Assembly: GCF_031127835.1 (NCBI RefSeq)
Contig: NZ_JARXHX010000019.1
Location: 25,919 to 89,918, forward strand
Direction of reading: 5' to 3'
DNA length: 64,000 bases
Source: Pelagicoccus sp. SDUM812002
Lineage (GTDB): Bacteria > Verrucomicrobiota > Verrucomicrobiia > Opitutales > Opitutaceae
Below the pieces are notes generated by a model. The model had not been told where the DNA came from and ran no database searches. It saw nothing but the letters and a program-made list of their open reading frames with translations. Below are positions 1 to 9,373 of the stretch, one piece after another. Position numbers and translations under genes: made by a program. The stretch's first letter is position 1. Each line of letters opens with the position of its first letter.

Positions 1-1
1 C

Positions 2-193
2 GATCTATGGGCAAGCTACTCCAGGCCGCTCAACGACAGGATCGACTGGAAGGTTCAGCTAAACATCCGCAACGCCTTTGCAGATGAAAAGTTGATCCCC
101 ATAGCAGTCCAGCCAGACGAGGATCACACGATTGCGGGAGCTCGCATTGCTCCAACGCAGGAGTGGTACCTCACGAATACATTCTCGTTCTAG
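2..193 (+). CDS. TonB-dependent receptor, C-terminal end (partial)
   Basis: This open frame enters from the left edge and stops at TAG 191-193, giving the last 63 residues of a protein. The segment reads as the final strands of an outer-membrane beta-barrel. It contains WKVQLNIRNAF and LIPIAVQP, then ends in YLTNTFSF with the terminal phenylalanine recognised by the BAM machinery. Verrucomicrobial TonB-dependent receptors typically end with this N-x-x-x-LIP-x-A-x-QP...NTFSF pattern, so the family call is fairly secure, but the substrate cannot be told from this tail. These receptors import siderophores, vitamins or glycans using energy from TonB-ExbBD. A strong terminator follows directly, so this is the last gene of its transcript. 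Confidence 0.75.
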   Translation, partial: DLWASYSRPLNDRIDWKVQLNIRNAFADEKLIPIAVQPDEDHTIAGARIAPTQEWYLTNTFSF

Positions 194-218
194 CGAGAAA
201 ACAATACGCTTTAAATCC

Positions 219-251
219 AAGCTCCCTGCCGCAAGGCGGGGAGCTTTTTTT
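219..251 (+). terminator. Rho-independent terminator of the TonB receptor gene
   Basis: A 12-bp stem (AAGCTCCCTGCC paired with GGCGGGGAGCTT, one T-G pair) closes on a GCAA tetraloop and runs into seven or more T residues. It lies 25 bp after the receptor stop codon. Confidence 0.9.
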
Positions 252-476
252 GTCAACAAAACACCCCTCTCCTACAAAAAACTAAACTCGCTAAAAGTTC
301 GCTGGTGTCATTCAATCAATAGCATGAAATCGTCTCGACACTTTTATACACTATTTGAATACATCCGCTCAGATTTCTGACCTCTACCATATAAGAACAG
401 CTGGCATCCCTTTCGAACAAAAGGATTAGCAGTCTAGCAGAACTTAGCTCCGTCAGCCCATTCCGTTTCCAAAACA

Positions 477-908
477 ATGAAACAAAAATCGTCCTTATAT
501 CTATCCGCCCTAATAATATATTTCGCGTTCTTAACCGGCTGTTCAACTGCTGGCCTCGGTGAAGGCAAAGAAGTGACTGGAGCGATACTGGACGTAACCA
601 AAGGAAGCTCGACTGCGGACCTAGTCGCCGCGTTGGGCGAGCCTATCAGCATAGAGCCCTACGAACCCGACCCAAATGTAGAGATTTGGACCTACGACTT
701 CACGAAATCCAGAGTCGATATGGTCGGCGTCGATACCCAAGAAATACCGTACGTCGACCCCATCACCGGTATCGAAAGAACCATTACCGAAGCAGTCTAT
801 CGTCCACAAACCACCACTGAAAAACGTTTAGTTAGGGTATTTGTGGCGAAGGACACAGTCATCGGCTGGAAAGAGGAGACCGATGTGGATCGCGACTTAG
901 TCCGCTAA
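477..908 (+). CDS. Small outer-membrane lipoprotein, BamE/SmpA-like
   Basis: The 143-residue product starts with a lipoprotein signal: two lysines, a hydrophobic stretch, then the lipobox LTGC with the cysteine at about residue 22. The mature part has a short helix-like segment followed by DLVAALGEP, which resembles the start of a BamE/SmpA-type two-helix, three-strand domain. No specific role can be assigned. It is probably anchored in the outer membrane facing the periplasm. No Shine-Dalgarno sequence is visible ahead of the ATG. Its stop overlaps by a few bases the stop of the convergent FG-GAP gene, and no terminator hairpin separates the two. Confidence 0.75.
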   Translation: MKQKSSLYLSALIIYFAFLTGCSTAGLGEGKEVTGAILDVTKGSSTADLVAALGEPISIEPYEPDPNVEIWTYDFTKSRVDMVGVDTQEIPYVDPITGIERTITEAVYRPQTTTEKRLVRVFVAKDTVIGWKEETDVDRDLVR

Positions 909-3900
909 AGCGCACCTTCCTCGCTCACGAAAATATAGCCACCAGCGGGTGGCACCTCTAACCTAGCAGAAACGCCATTCGGCCAACGAATTCTAAGTTC
1001 TGCATCGTGAGAAGCTTCGTCCGGGATAGTCAGAAACACTGTCGCGGATGATTGGCTGGCGTATCCACCACCTGCACTCACTTCCCAAACCTGCACGATC
1101 CGACTTTCGGAAACGAGCTCGATCCGACTGCCGACCCCGTTTGGATTGCCCTCCTTTCCACGCAGCTGGAGCGCTACAGCTCGCGTTCCATCCGATCGAT
1201 TCAAGAACGCCAAGCTCTCTTGGTTGTTCCGACTAGCCAACAAATCCGGACGAGCATCCCCATCGAAATCAGCCACCACTAAGGCCTTGACGTTCCCAGG
1301 CACAGAAAATCCACTTTTCAGTAAAGACAGAGGTTCGAAATCTCCACATCCATCTCCCAGCAAAATATAGCCCAGACCGCCGTCGAAACGACCCAGAGTA
1401 GGATTTGCAGAGTAGTCATTGCCGACAAGCGCCAAATCCTGCGATCCATCACCGTTGAAGTCCGCCACAGCGATTCCCTGCGCCGGAAAAGCCTGAGCCA
1501 AACGAGGCAATGGAATGAAAGAAAATCCTCCAGCTTTTTGACTCATTAATACACCACTTCGTAGCTCATTTGCACTGTAGAGCTGGGCTTTCTCAATTTC
1601 GTTCGCTCCGAAGATCTCTTCTACAGTAGAGGCAGCATAGACATCGTTGGATGGGAAACTCTTTAGAACTTGGGGTATCTTCGCCGCAATCTCAGTTCGT
1701 CCAAAGACGGGCAAAATTTCGCCTTCTACATTATACGACAGGATAAGTTGAGGATTTCCGCTCCCTGCAAAATCGCCTGAATACAAGTGCATGGGGAATT
1801 CCCGACTCGCCGAAAAGATAGTATTCAATCCTTGATTACCTAGGACATAATCCAGTCTTCCATCTTTGTTGAAGTCACCTGAAGCAACAGAAGTCCACAA
1901 GCCAAGACCTGCAGAATCAAATCCCCACTTATCGGATACATTCTCAAATATTTCGCCTTCGATATTTCTAAACGCAAGCACGCCGCCCCATTCCAAAGTC
2001 AGGATAAGATCGATCCAGCCATCGTTGTCCACATCGCTTGCTAACGCCGACGTGACTAAACCGATCTCCGCGAGATCTGGATTCATGTCATCAATTATAT
2101 TCTCGAACCTGTTTCCTTTTCGAGACAGCAATGCACTGATGGCAGGTTCCGGATAAAAACCCGGATACAATCGTCCCCCCAAGAAGACATCCAAGGTACC
2201 GTTCCTATCAAAATCAGCCGCGACTGCCGCTCCTACACTGATCGGCACCTCGGGCAACATCCCCTTTGCAGCGCGCGAAAAAAATCCCTTTCCATCGTTG
2301 ATCCAAAGTGTTGGCTGATATTCCGGCTCTTCACCCATAAGCGCTGCGCCTCCCGCCGTCAGGAGCAAGTCGTTGAGGCCATCCCCATTCGCATCGAAAA
2401 TAAGCGGAGCCCCACCATTTATAGGAGGAGGCATGGAAAGCTCACCCGTATTCAAATCTTCATATACTTCCTCCTTGGCGACAAGCACCTTGGCACCATC
2501 CTTTGCCGTAGCCGCAAATACGATTTCGTCCCTCCCGTTACCGTTCAAGTCACCAACAGCTAATCCAGGCCCTCTACGGTTGAAACCGCGATACAGGAGC
2601 GGCTGCGTCACGGTTCCCTCCAAAACTTCCTCAGTTTTTTTCACTTCCAATCCTAGACGATTACCAACCTGCTCAAATAAGGGGTTAGCAACCAGCGCAT
2701 CGACCTCTTCGCCAGCGATCACTCCGCTCACTTCCTCGATCGTATATCGATATCCTGCCTTCAGATTTCTTACGCTTTGAACGCCTCCACTCGGCCAGAA
2801 TATTCTCAACTCCTCGACCTCGGCTTCCGCTCCCAATCCAAAGTGGGCGACCGGTTCACTCGTGGAAAGATAACCACGTGCCAATACCAGCTGACGCGCC
2901 TGAGTGCCCTTTGCTGTAGTCGCTTCGATCCTAGCTCCTATACCATAGCGATTTGAATCAACTCCTCGCAGGGCAATCACAATGTTATTCCCCTGCTCGT
3001 TGTCATTTCGCAACACGGTCGCTCCCTCTTTATAATTAGAAAAGACCAAGTCTAAGTCTCCATCACCATCCAAGTCGCCAAATGCCGACCCAAAGCTCAC
3101 CCCAAACTTATCGAGCCCCCATTTTTCTCCAACTTCTTCAAAAACCAGATCGCCTCGATTGACGTATGCCAAATTCGTTTGGGAGAGAACTGGGCTCATC
3201 TTGGTAATTTGGATACGTTGCATAACATTCGTCGCTTTCAGCTTCTTGACTATAAAATCGAGATTGTTGTGCTCTCGGTCCATCCCATTGGTAACGAATA
3301 AATCAAGACGCCCGTCACTATCGAGGTCTTCAAAGCGAGTGGACCATGTCCAATTCGTTCCTTCCAAACCCGCGAGGTGAGCTACCTCCATACTACGTTC
3401 GGTTCGCGTATTCAGATACAGTGCATTGCTGTGCACTTGTATTGCGGTATTCAGTTTAAGATTTTCGCTGTCTGGTAACATGCCTCGCGTATCGACTAAG
3501 CCTCGCTGGGAAAACTCATGAGTAACACCCGCCATATCCGTCACGAAAAAATCGACATCTCCGTCGTTATCAATGTCTCCCAAGTCTGCCCCCATTGAGG
3601 AGAATGGCGTATGTGGCAATGCTTCGTCGATCGCGTTGTAAAAGGTGCCGTCGCCATTGTTTCGATACAATATATCTGCCGGAGCAAAGTCGTTCGCAAC
3701 ATACAAATCCGGCCAGCCATCGTGGTTCTGATCCCACCAAGTCGCGGAGTGGCCTTGCGTTCGCCGCTTCAAAATTCCCGCGGCATTTGTCACGTCTTCG
3801 AAGGTTCCGTCACCCCGGTTGCGAAACAAATAATCTCGTTGCCCTTCAATATTCGCTACCGAATCCAAAATATTAGTCTGTATGTAAACGTCCAGCCAAC

Positions 3901-4507
3901 CATCGCGATCGAAATCGGCAAAGCAACCCATCCCCGAAGAATCGACCACAGCGAGACCACGCCGCTCTGCTTCTTCTCTAAAACTACCGTCTCCAAGATT
4001 CATATACAACAGGTTAGGCGCGTCGAAGCGGCAGATGTACAAATCGAGTAGTCCGTCATTATCGACATCCACAAACGATACCCCCTGCTTCCAAATCCCG
4101 CTGTTATCCTCGAGACCAGCAGCTACCGTGACATCTTCGAATTTCCACCCCCCGAGATTTCGAAACAATCGCCCGGATTCCACTTTGCTCACCACGAAAA
4201 GATCTGGCTTTCCATCGTTGTCGTAATCGCCAATAGCGACTCCGGTTCCAATTGCTCCAACGTTATATTCGCTATGAAGGCTACCCCACATTCGCGGGTC
4301 GTCGTAACGGTTACTGGTTACGATTCCAGTGAGCTCTGGACTCAGTTCCGTGAACATCGTTTCATCGCCTTGGACAGACCGTTCGGAGAATGGTACAATC
4401 GAAGGTTCATTCGCTTGCAAGGAACTTGCCATCAACACTATAGGTAGTAACGCTTTCATGCTCGCATTGGTTGTGAGAGGCTGGGTAGTCTTCAAACCTT
4501 CATTCAT
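905..4507 (-). CDS. Giant FG-GAP/VCBS and ASPIC/UnbV repeat protein, two-lobed (CRTAC1-like)
   Basis: This 1200-residue exported protein is built as two consecutive copies of a CRTAC1-like module. Residues about 50-600 carry at least seven calcium-binding DxDxDG loops (for example DYDNDGKPD, DVDNDGLLD, DFDRDGWLD, DLDGDGDLD), typical of integrin-like FG-GAP/VCBS propeller blades. They end in an ASPIC/UnbV domain near 525-600 (GIGARIEATT, LRIFWPSGG). A second propeller follows and ends in another UnbV domain at the C terminus (GVGSRIEL, RIRWPNGV). The chosen start has GAGG a few bases upstream. An internal ATG at 4459 would give a more compact signal peptide ending near LQA. A paralogue of the same size lies at 23866-27438. 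The family is extracellular and calcium-dependent but biochemically poorly defined, so adhesion or surface binding is inference. Confidence 0.85.
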   Translation of the reverse strand: MNEGLKTTQPLTTNASMKALLPIVLMASSLQANEPSIVPFSERSVQGDETMFTELSPELTGIVTSNRYDDPRMWGSLHSEYNVGAIGTGVAIGDYDNDGKPDLFVVSKVESGRLFRNLGGWKFEDVTVAAGLEDNSGIWKQGVSFVDVDNDGLLDLYICRFDAPNLLYMNLGDGSFREEAERRGLAVVDSSGMGCFADFDRDGWLDVYIQTNILDSVANIEGQRDYLFRNRGDGTFEDVTNAAGILKRRTQGHSATWWDQNHDGWPDLYVANDFAPADILYRNNGDGTFYNAIDEALPHTPFSSMGADLGDIDNDGDVDFFVTDMAGVTHEFSQRGLVDTRGMLPDSENLKLNTAIQVHSNALYLNTRTERSMEVAHLAGLEGTNWTWSTRFEDLDSDGRLDLFVTNGMDREHNNLDFIVKKLKATNVMQRIQITKMSPVLSQTNLAYVNRGDLVFEEVGEKWGLDKFGVSFGSAFGDLDGDGDLDLVFSNYKEGATVLRNDNEQGNNIVIALRGVDSNRYGIGARIEATTAKGTQARQLVLARGYLSTSEPVAHFGLGAEAEVEELRIFWPSGGVQSVRNLKAGYRYTIEEVSGVIAGEEVDALVANPLFEQVGNRLGLEVKKTEEVLEGTVTQPLLYRGFNRRGPGLAVGDLNGNGRDEIVFAATAKDGAKVLVAKEEVYEDLNTGELSMPPPINGGAPLIFDANGDGLNDLLLTAGGAALMGEEPEYQPTLWINDGKGFFSRAAKGMLPEVPISVGAAVAADFDRNGTLDVFLGGRLYPGFYPEPAISALLSRKGNRFENIIDDMNPDLAEIGLVTSALASDVDNDGWIDLILTLEWGGVLAFRNIEGEIFENVSDKWGFDSAGLGLWTSVASGDFNKDGRLDYVLGNQGLNTIFSASREFPMHLYSGDFAGSGNPQLILSYNVEGEILPVFGRTEIAAKIPQVLKSFPSNDVYAASTVEEIFGANEIEKAQLYSANELRSGVLMSQKAGGFSFIPLPRLAQAFPAQGIAVADFNGDGSQDLALVGNDYSANPTLGRFDGGLGYILLGDGCGDFEPLSLLKSGFSVPGNVKALVVADFDGDARPDLLASRNNQESLAFLNRSDGTRAVALQLRGKEGNPNGVGSRIELVSESRIVQVWEVSAGGGYASQSSATVFLTIPDEASHDAELRIRWPNGVSARLEVPPAGGYIFVSEEGAL

Positions 4508-4606
4508 AATCCTCGTTGACTGAACCGAGGTAAACCAGTCGAGTCAAGGGCTAGGAAACGTCCAAAGATCGCCAAGCTCCGACACCAAAAACACTCCCTT
4601 TCAACG

Positions 4607-7096
4607 ATGTCCGCTACCTCCTCCGACACGCCAAGCTCACTCAAAAAATTCCTCCCCCACGCATGGTGGATTGCCCTTGTCATTGCGTTTGCCATTCACT
4701 GGACAGCCACAGAACGACGCATCGATCGAGTCCTTGAGATAAGCAGCACCCCGACCTGGTCAGCCGACCGACCAGAGATAGACCCGCAGAGCCCCACCGG
4801 ATTCGAACACGGACAGCGTTCTCTGATTATCCCGGGACACCACAATGCTAGTTATTTCTGGATAATAGAGGCCCAAGAAGCTGCCCACACGGGCAATCTT
4901 CGTATTCGCGAGGTCACATACGACGCGATGCCCGACGGACGCACAATCGACCGCACCTCTCCTTACCGGCTTTGGCTTATATCTGTCGGTTGGTTACACT
5001 CCTTGGCCAACGGGGAATCCCTAGGGTATTCTATAGAGCGAGGCACTCTCTGGGCCGACCCTGCACTACTCGCATTGATGCTCGTCTTTGGCTCAGTCTA
5101 TTCTGCGCGCTATTTCGGAAGCTTAGCTTCCGTTGGGTACAGCCTCGCCTGCGTATCCATTTTTCCACTCGCCGCCAATTTTCAACCGGGCGCCCCTGAT
5201 CCACACTCCCTTTCCTGGGTGCTCGCCCTAGCTGGAATTCTTCCTCTCCTCGCAGCCTTGCAAGAAAACAAGCGGATTGGCAGACCCAATTTACACTTCG
5301 TTTGCGCGGGCGCCATCTCAGGCTTGGGCGTCTGGACCGACGCAAGCAGCGGCATGCCGGTCCTGCTCTCCCTCTTTCTTGGCGGGCTGGCGAGCGAGTT
5401 CCTACGTTCCCGAGAGCATGCAACTTTTTCTCCTCGGGCCAACGGCTGGAGAGTTTGGGGCTCTTCTGCTGCAGCAGTGATCCTGATGGGAGGTTTATTC
5501 GAAAAACTACCCGAGTACCTCTCTCTGTCACTTAACTCCGTAAATCCAATACAGGCACTCATCGCCCTCGGATTTGGAGAATTCTTACGCAACTTTTCTT
5601 TACTGCTGAAGCATGGGAGAAGCGGGCTCGGCAAGGTCAGCCTCACATTACTGGGTATGTCATCCTTGGCTCTGCTCATTTGGCCGATTGTTGGAGCAAT
5701 CAGCGAATCCGGCTCTCTCCTCGCGGCGGATTTCTACGCCCGGGAGCTGGCTAATCACCCCAACGGCACCATAGCCTCGAGCCTAGGCACATGGATCAAC
5801 GAGAAAGGACAAGGAGCTGCTAAGTTCACCACACTGCTTCCTGCAGCTCTAGTATTTGTTGCCGGACTACGAATGGTACAAAACAGAAGCAATACCGCCA
5901 GATCGACCCAGATCGCGCTCGCTTTGGTTGCTGTCCTGCTAGCACTAATCCTCGGCTACTTTGAGCTTCGCTGGTGGAATCTCTTCAATGCGTTTTCTCT
6001 TGCTCTCGTGGTCAGCTTGCTCGCGGACGCGAAAACTTGGAAACAAAGCAAACTGCTACCGCGATTCGCGATCCTCCTTCTACTCGTGCCAGGGCTGCTG
6101 CTCGGCTACCCGGAAACGGCAAATGGAAGTGCAGCAGAAAACCTCTCGCAGTCTGACAAACAAGCTCTTGTAGGCCGCGACTATTCCTACTGGCTAAACG
6201 AAAGACGCGGAGAAGACACCCCCGTCGTGCTGTCCACGCACATATTTTCTAACTTACTCGCTTACTATGGAGGGTTTGGGACTATCCTCTCTAGCGACGA
6301 TGGATACGAAGAAGGGTACCGATCAGCAGTACGTATCCTCAGCACTAATACGATCCAAGAGGCAACCATCCTTCTCAACGACAAAGGTATCACCCACATA
6401 GTTCTGCCGCTGTGGGATCCTATACTCGATCGAATGGTTCAAGTTGGAACGGGGGTTGACCCCGGCGAAATACTGCCACCCTCGGCCTTCGCAGTGTCAT
6501 TACGCGAGTGGGACTTCCCACTCTGGCTCCAACCACTCGCCTACTCGACCCCCAAAACCGGCGATTTCGCGAGCTTCGAGATTCGCAGCTTTGCGCTTGG
6601 ACCGGAGCAGGAAGAGGAACTCAGACTCAGCCGCTTAGCCGACCTTTTTGTCGAAGGCGGCGAGAGTTGGAGCTATCGAGCAATGCGCGAAGGCCTCAAA
6701 GCCTATCCCCGCAGTCCGGCCGCCCTCGGAGCCATTGCCAACATCGAACTCGCTTCACAAAACAGGGTTGCACTCGAAGAGACACTTGAAACGTTAATCC
6801 CCTATCTCTCCCGCCGCTCAGCTCGAAACTTGCCTACCGATCGCCGGGTTAGTCTAGCGATACTGCTCGCTCGAACCAAACGCATCGAGCTAGCCAAGGA
6901 ACAGCTCTCGAAATCCATGGAAAATTTGGATACAGATACACTTCGCTTTCTCACTCCAAACACAGTCGCCAGCTTAGTTCTCCTTTCACGTTCCTTAGAT
7001 GTTCAGTTCCCCAACGACGAGACTATTAAGTTGGCTAACGAATTGCTGCCACCCGATATTCGAGAACAACTAGCGTCAGTAATTGCTCCAAAATAG
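4607..7096 (+). CDS. Polytopic membrane protein, GT-C (STT3/AglB-like) fold with TPR-like tail
   Basis: The product is 829 residues with roughly a dozen hydrophobic segments between residues 17 and 510, then a soluble region. The first loop contains YFWIIEAQEAAHTG, DAMPDG and a proline-bearing segment, an arrangement like the first loop of STT3/AglB-type GT-C enzymes. PDPHS further on may match their second acidic motif. The soluble part includes THIFSNLLAYYGGFG and GITHIVLPLWD, similar in layout to the domain after the last membrane helix of that superfamily. Residues about 665-829 look like tetratricopeptide helices. It is divergent from the FG-GAP gene with about 100 bp between starts. A lipid-linked sugar transferase is possible, but sequence support is weak and substrate and activity are unknown. 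Confidence 0.55.
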   Translation: MSATSSDTPSSLKKFLPHAWWIALVIAFAIHWTATERRIDRVLEISSTPTWSADRPEIDPQSPTGFEHGQRSLIIPGHHNASYFWIIEAQEAAHTGNLRIREVTYDAMPDGRTIDRTSPYRLWLISVGWLHSLANGESLGYSIERGTLWADPALLALMLVFGSVYSARYFGSLASVGYSLACVSIFPLAANFQPGAPDPHSLSWVLALAGILPLLAALQENKRIGRPNLHFVCAGAISGLGVWTDASSGMPVLLSLFLGGLASEFLRSREHATFSPRANGWRVWGSSAAAVILMGGLFEKLPEYLSLSLNSVNPIQALIALGFGEFLRNFSLLLKHGRSGLGKVSLTLLGMSSLALLIWPIVGAISESGSLLAADFYARELANHPNGTIASSLGTWINEKGQGAAKFTTLLPAALVFVAGLRMVQNRSNTARSTQIALALVAVLLALILGYFELRWWNLFNAFSLALVVSLLADAKTWKQSKLLPRFAILLLLVPGLLLGYPETANGSAAENLSQSDKQALVGRDYSYWLNERRGEDTPVVLSTHIFSNLLAYYGGFGTILSSDDGYEEGYRSAVRILSTNTIQEATILLNDKGITHIVLPLWDPILDRMVQVGTGVDPGEILPPSAFAVSLREWDFPLWLQPLAYSTPKTGDFASFEIRSFALGPEQEEELRLSRLADLFVEGGESWSYRAMREGLKAYPRSPAALGAIANIELASQNRVALEETLETLIPYLSRRSARNLPTDRRVSLAILLARTKRIELAKEQLSKSMENLDTDTLRFLTPNTVASLVLLSRSLDVQFPNDETIKLANELLPPDIREQLASVIAPK

Positions 7097-7264
7097 AGAT
7101 CCCGAATTTGATATCTCAAAGGGGGCTGGTGATAACCCATAAAACTCGACGCTTGAACCATTCGTACATCGCGTCTCAATCGTCGGAGTACCAACCCATG
7201 CAGAACACTGATGCAACTAGACCGGCGCCTCCAGTCGCCATTCGCCCGGAACTCGAATGAAAAA

Positions 7265-9154
7265 CTACTTGAATGCAGCTTTTAGAACGCTCTGTGCTCG
7301 ATCAAAAGCTTCAAAACGTTTTACTCCATCAAGTCCGGCACCGTACCAGTCGCCAAAATATGGTTTCACCGTCGTTCCAGCCTTCTTCAGGGTCTTGATG
7401 AATCGCGTCGCTTGAGCGGTATTTTCGCCGGGAGACCATTTTCCGTAGCAGACGAATGCAAACTTTGGATACGTTTCGATGTCGCTCACAGTTTGAAAGG
7501 AAAGTACATCTTCTCGAGGCATCCCACTCCAACTCGAGGCAAATGGTAAATCCACTCCAGCTCTCGCATCATTCCCCGTTTTCTCGTCCAGAGCGGCCTC
7601 CATATCATAAACACCGTTTATGCACAGAACCGCTCGGTACCTGTTCGGCGAAAGCTTGCCAGCGTAGGAGGCTGCCCATGCTCCAGCGCCTTCGCCTCCG
7701 ATCGCTACCTTTTCGGGATCTGCAACTCCAGCTGCCACGAAAGCCTCAACCACATCCTCGATGTCACGAAACATCTTTGACACTCCATCCTTGGTGTTCT
7801 TGTCCGCTGCTAAAGGCCCAAGCAGCCCTTCACTTCCGCGATAGTTTATTCGTATTACGATAGAACCGGAAGCAGCGAAGTAATTTGCTTCGGGCGACCA
7901 TTCCAACCTATCCAAACCTCCCCATACTTGCGGTCTGATCCAAACCAGAACAGGTGCCTTCCCATCCGAAAATGCCGAGGGGGTCGTCACTACGACCGAG
8001 AGTATGTCCCCCTCTCTATTCGGAATATTGAAGAGCTTGTTCGTGCCCACCTCATCAGGTGAGATCTTGCCGCCACCGTTTGCGACTACATACACAGACT
8101 TAAGCGAGTGCTGAACCAAACAGACTTGGCGCGGCAACATTGGAAAAGTACGTTCCACCAAAACCCTATCTCCGCTTAAGCTCAAATCCAGGATACGGTT
8201 CACGGACCCCACCAGGATCTCGTCGACCTGTTGCTGGTTCTTCTGGTACTTGGGGCTCAACCAGAAGCTCTGCGTCTGAAATCCCTGGAGGTGAAAGCCA
8301 GCGATGTTCCCCGTCGTGGCATCGAAGGCTACATCTCCGTAGTCTCCAAACGAATACAAAGAATTCGAAGTTAACGTTTTGGTAAGCTTGTCCGCGTCGA
8401 TATCGTACACCACAAGGGAAGACCCGTCCCCGCCAAAATCGCCGGCTGCAACCACCTGACTGCTCGTACCATGAACTCCGAATACGCGCACCCAAGGCTG
8501 CAGCCCAGTCAGCTTGAGCTCTTCTCCACCGTCACCAATGCGGAACCAAGCTTCTGTCTCTCCTTCGCCCCCAGTTTTTTTGACTAAGCGAAGCTTCCCC
8601 TCAGCATCAAAAAAAGCTTCCAGCGTCTTGGATTTGACTTCGTAAATCGTTTCCGCGGACGACTCCCCCTTCTCTGCATCGTAAGCTACCAGACGCGACC
8701 ACTCGGGTTCGCCGTCTTCGGAAGTCTCTTTGACGATAAAACGAGTAGTGCCGCGAATCGTCGTTAACAGAGATCGCTTCCCCTCTTTCTTCCATCGCTC
8801 CGGGTATTTGTCTCCCAAACTAAAAACGTAAAGACCGTTGCCGGAATCGAGATTCGAGGTAAGAATCAGCTTTTGACTGTTTAGCCACCGCATGCCGGTG
8901 ACATCCGTGTGGCCACCTTTGCCGTTGCTCAAATGAGTCAGATCGAGCTTGAAGTTATCGGTTTCAGCGATCTTTACGATCACGTCGCCGCCCACCGGAC
9001 GTTCAACCATCGCCACATGCCCTCCATCTGGGGAGAGCTGGACGAAGTCGAAAACGTCAGGCAATAGAAACTTGGAGTCGTCGTTCGCAGCGTGCAGAGC
9101 GACTCCAAGCGCGAGGGATATTTGGAAAACGAGTATACTTCTGACGGGGATCAT
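7265..9154 (-). CDS. Peptidase S9 (prolyl oligopeptidase)-like protein lacking the catalytic serine
   Basis: The product has a signal peptide (MIPVRSILVFQISLALG...LHA) if translation begins at 9154. An upstream ATG at 9205 would add 17 residues. The N-terminal half is a beta-propeller-like region (SPDGGHVAMVERP, WLNSQKLILTSN) and the C-terminal third is an alpha/beta hydrolase fold of family S9. The nucleophile elbow, normally GGSxGG, reads GGEGAG with glutamate encoded at 7691-7693. The oxyanion HGGP motif is replaced by IRPQVWGG. The usual HGxxD and GxxH segments read YGKWSPGENT and GDWYGAG, so the acid and histidine also appear lost. It is therefore probably an inactive binding or scaffold relative exported to the periplasm. 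There is no frameshift or premature stop, so it is not a pseudogene. Confidence 0.8.
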   Translation of the reverse strand: MIPVRSILVFQISLALGVALHAANDDSKFLLPDVFDFVQLSPDGGHVAMVERPVGGDVIVKIAETDNFKLDLTHLSNGKGGHTDVTGMRWLNSQKLILTSNLDSGNGLYVFSLGDKYPERWKKEGKRSLLTTIRGTTRFIVKETSEDGEPEWSRLVAYDAEKGESSAETIYEVKSKTLEAFFDAEGKLRLVKKTGGEGETEAWFRIGDGGEELKLTGLQPWVRVFGVHGTSSQVVAAGDFGGDGSSLVVYDIDADKLTKTLTSNSLYSFGDYGDVAFDATTGNIAGFHLQGFQTQSFWLSPKYQKNQQQVDEILVGSVNRILDLSLSGDRVLVERTFPMLPRQVCLVQHSLKSVYVVANGGGKISPDEVGTNKLFNIPNREGDILSVVVTTPSAFSDGKAPVLVWIRPQVWGGLDRLEWSPEANYFAASGSIVIRINYRGSEGLLGPLAADKNTKDGVSKMFRDIEDVVEAFVAAGVADPEKVAIGGEGAGAWAASYAGKLSPNRYRAVLCINGVYDMEAALDEKTGNDARAGVDLPFASSWSGMPREDVLSFQTVSDIETYPKFAFVCYGKWSPGENTAQATRFIKTLKKAGTTVKPYFGDWYGAGLDGVKRFEAFDRAQSVLKAAFK

Positions 9155-9373
9155 GGGGTAGAAGAAACGAGGTTTGGGGCGAGACATCGGGTCTCGAAAC
9201 GCCATGGCAAAGAATCATTACCGCCATGATCGTTGTCGTATCCCGACGTCGGTTGCGTGATGAATCGATAAATCGATTCAAGGACCCAGAAAAACGAGAG
9301 CCCGCATATTCGGCAAAACTAATCGTTCTAAATTTTGCGCTTCGGAAGCAAGATCCTCCAGCGCCCCTGAAGT

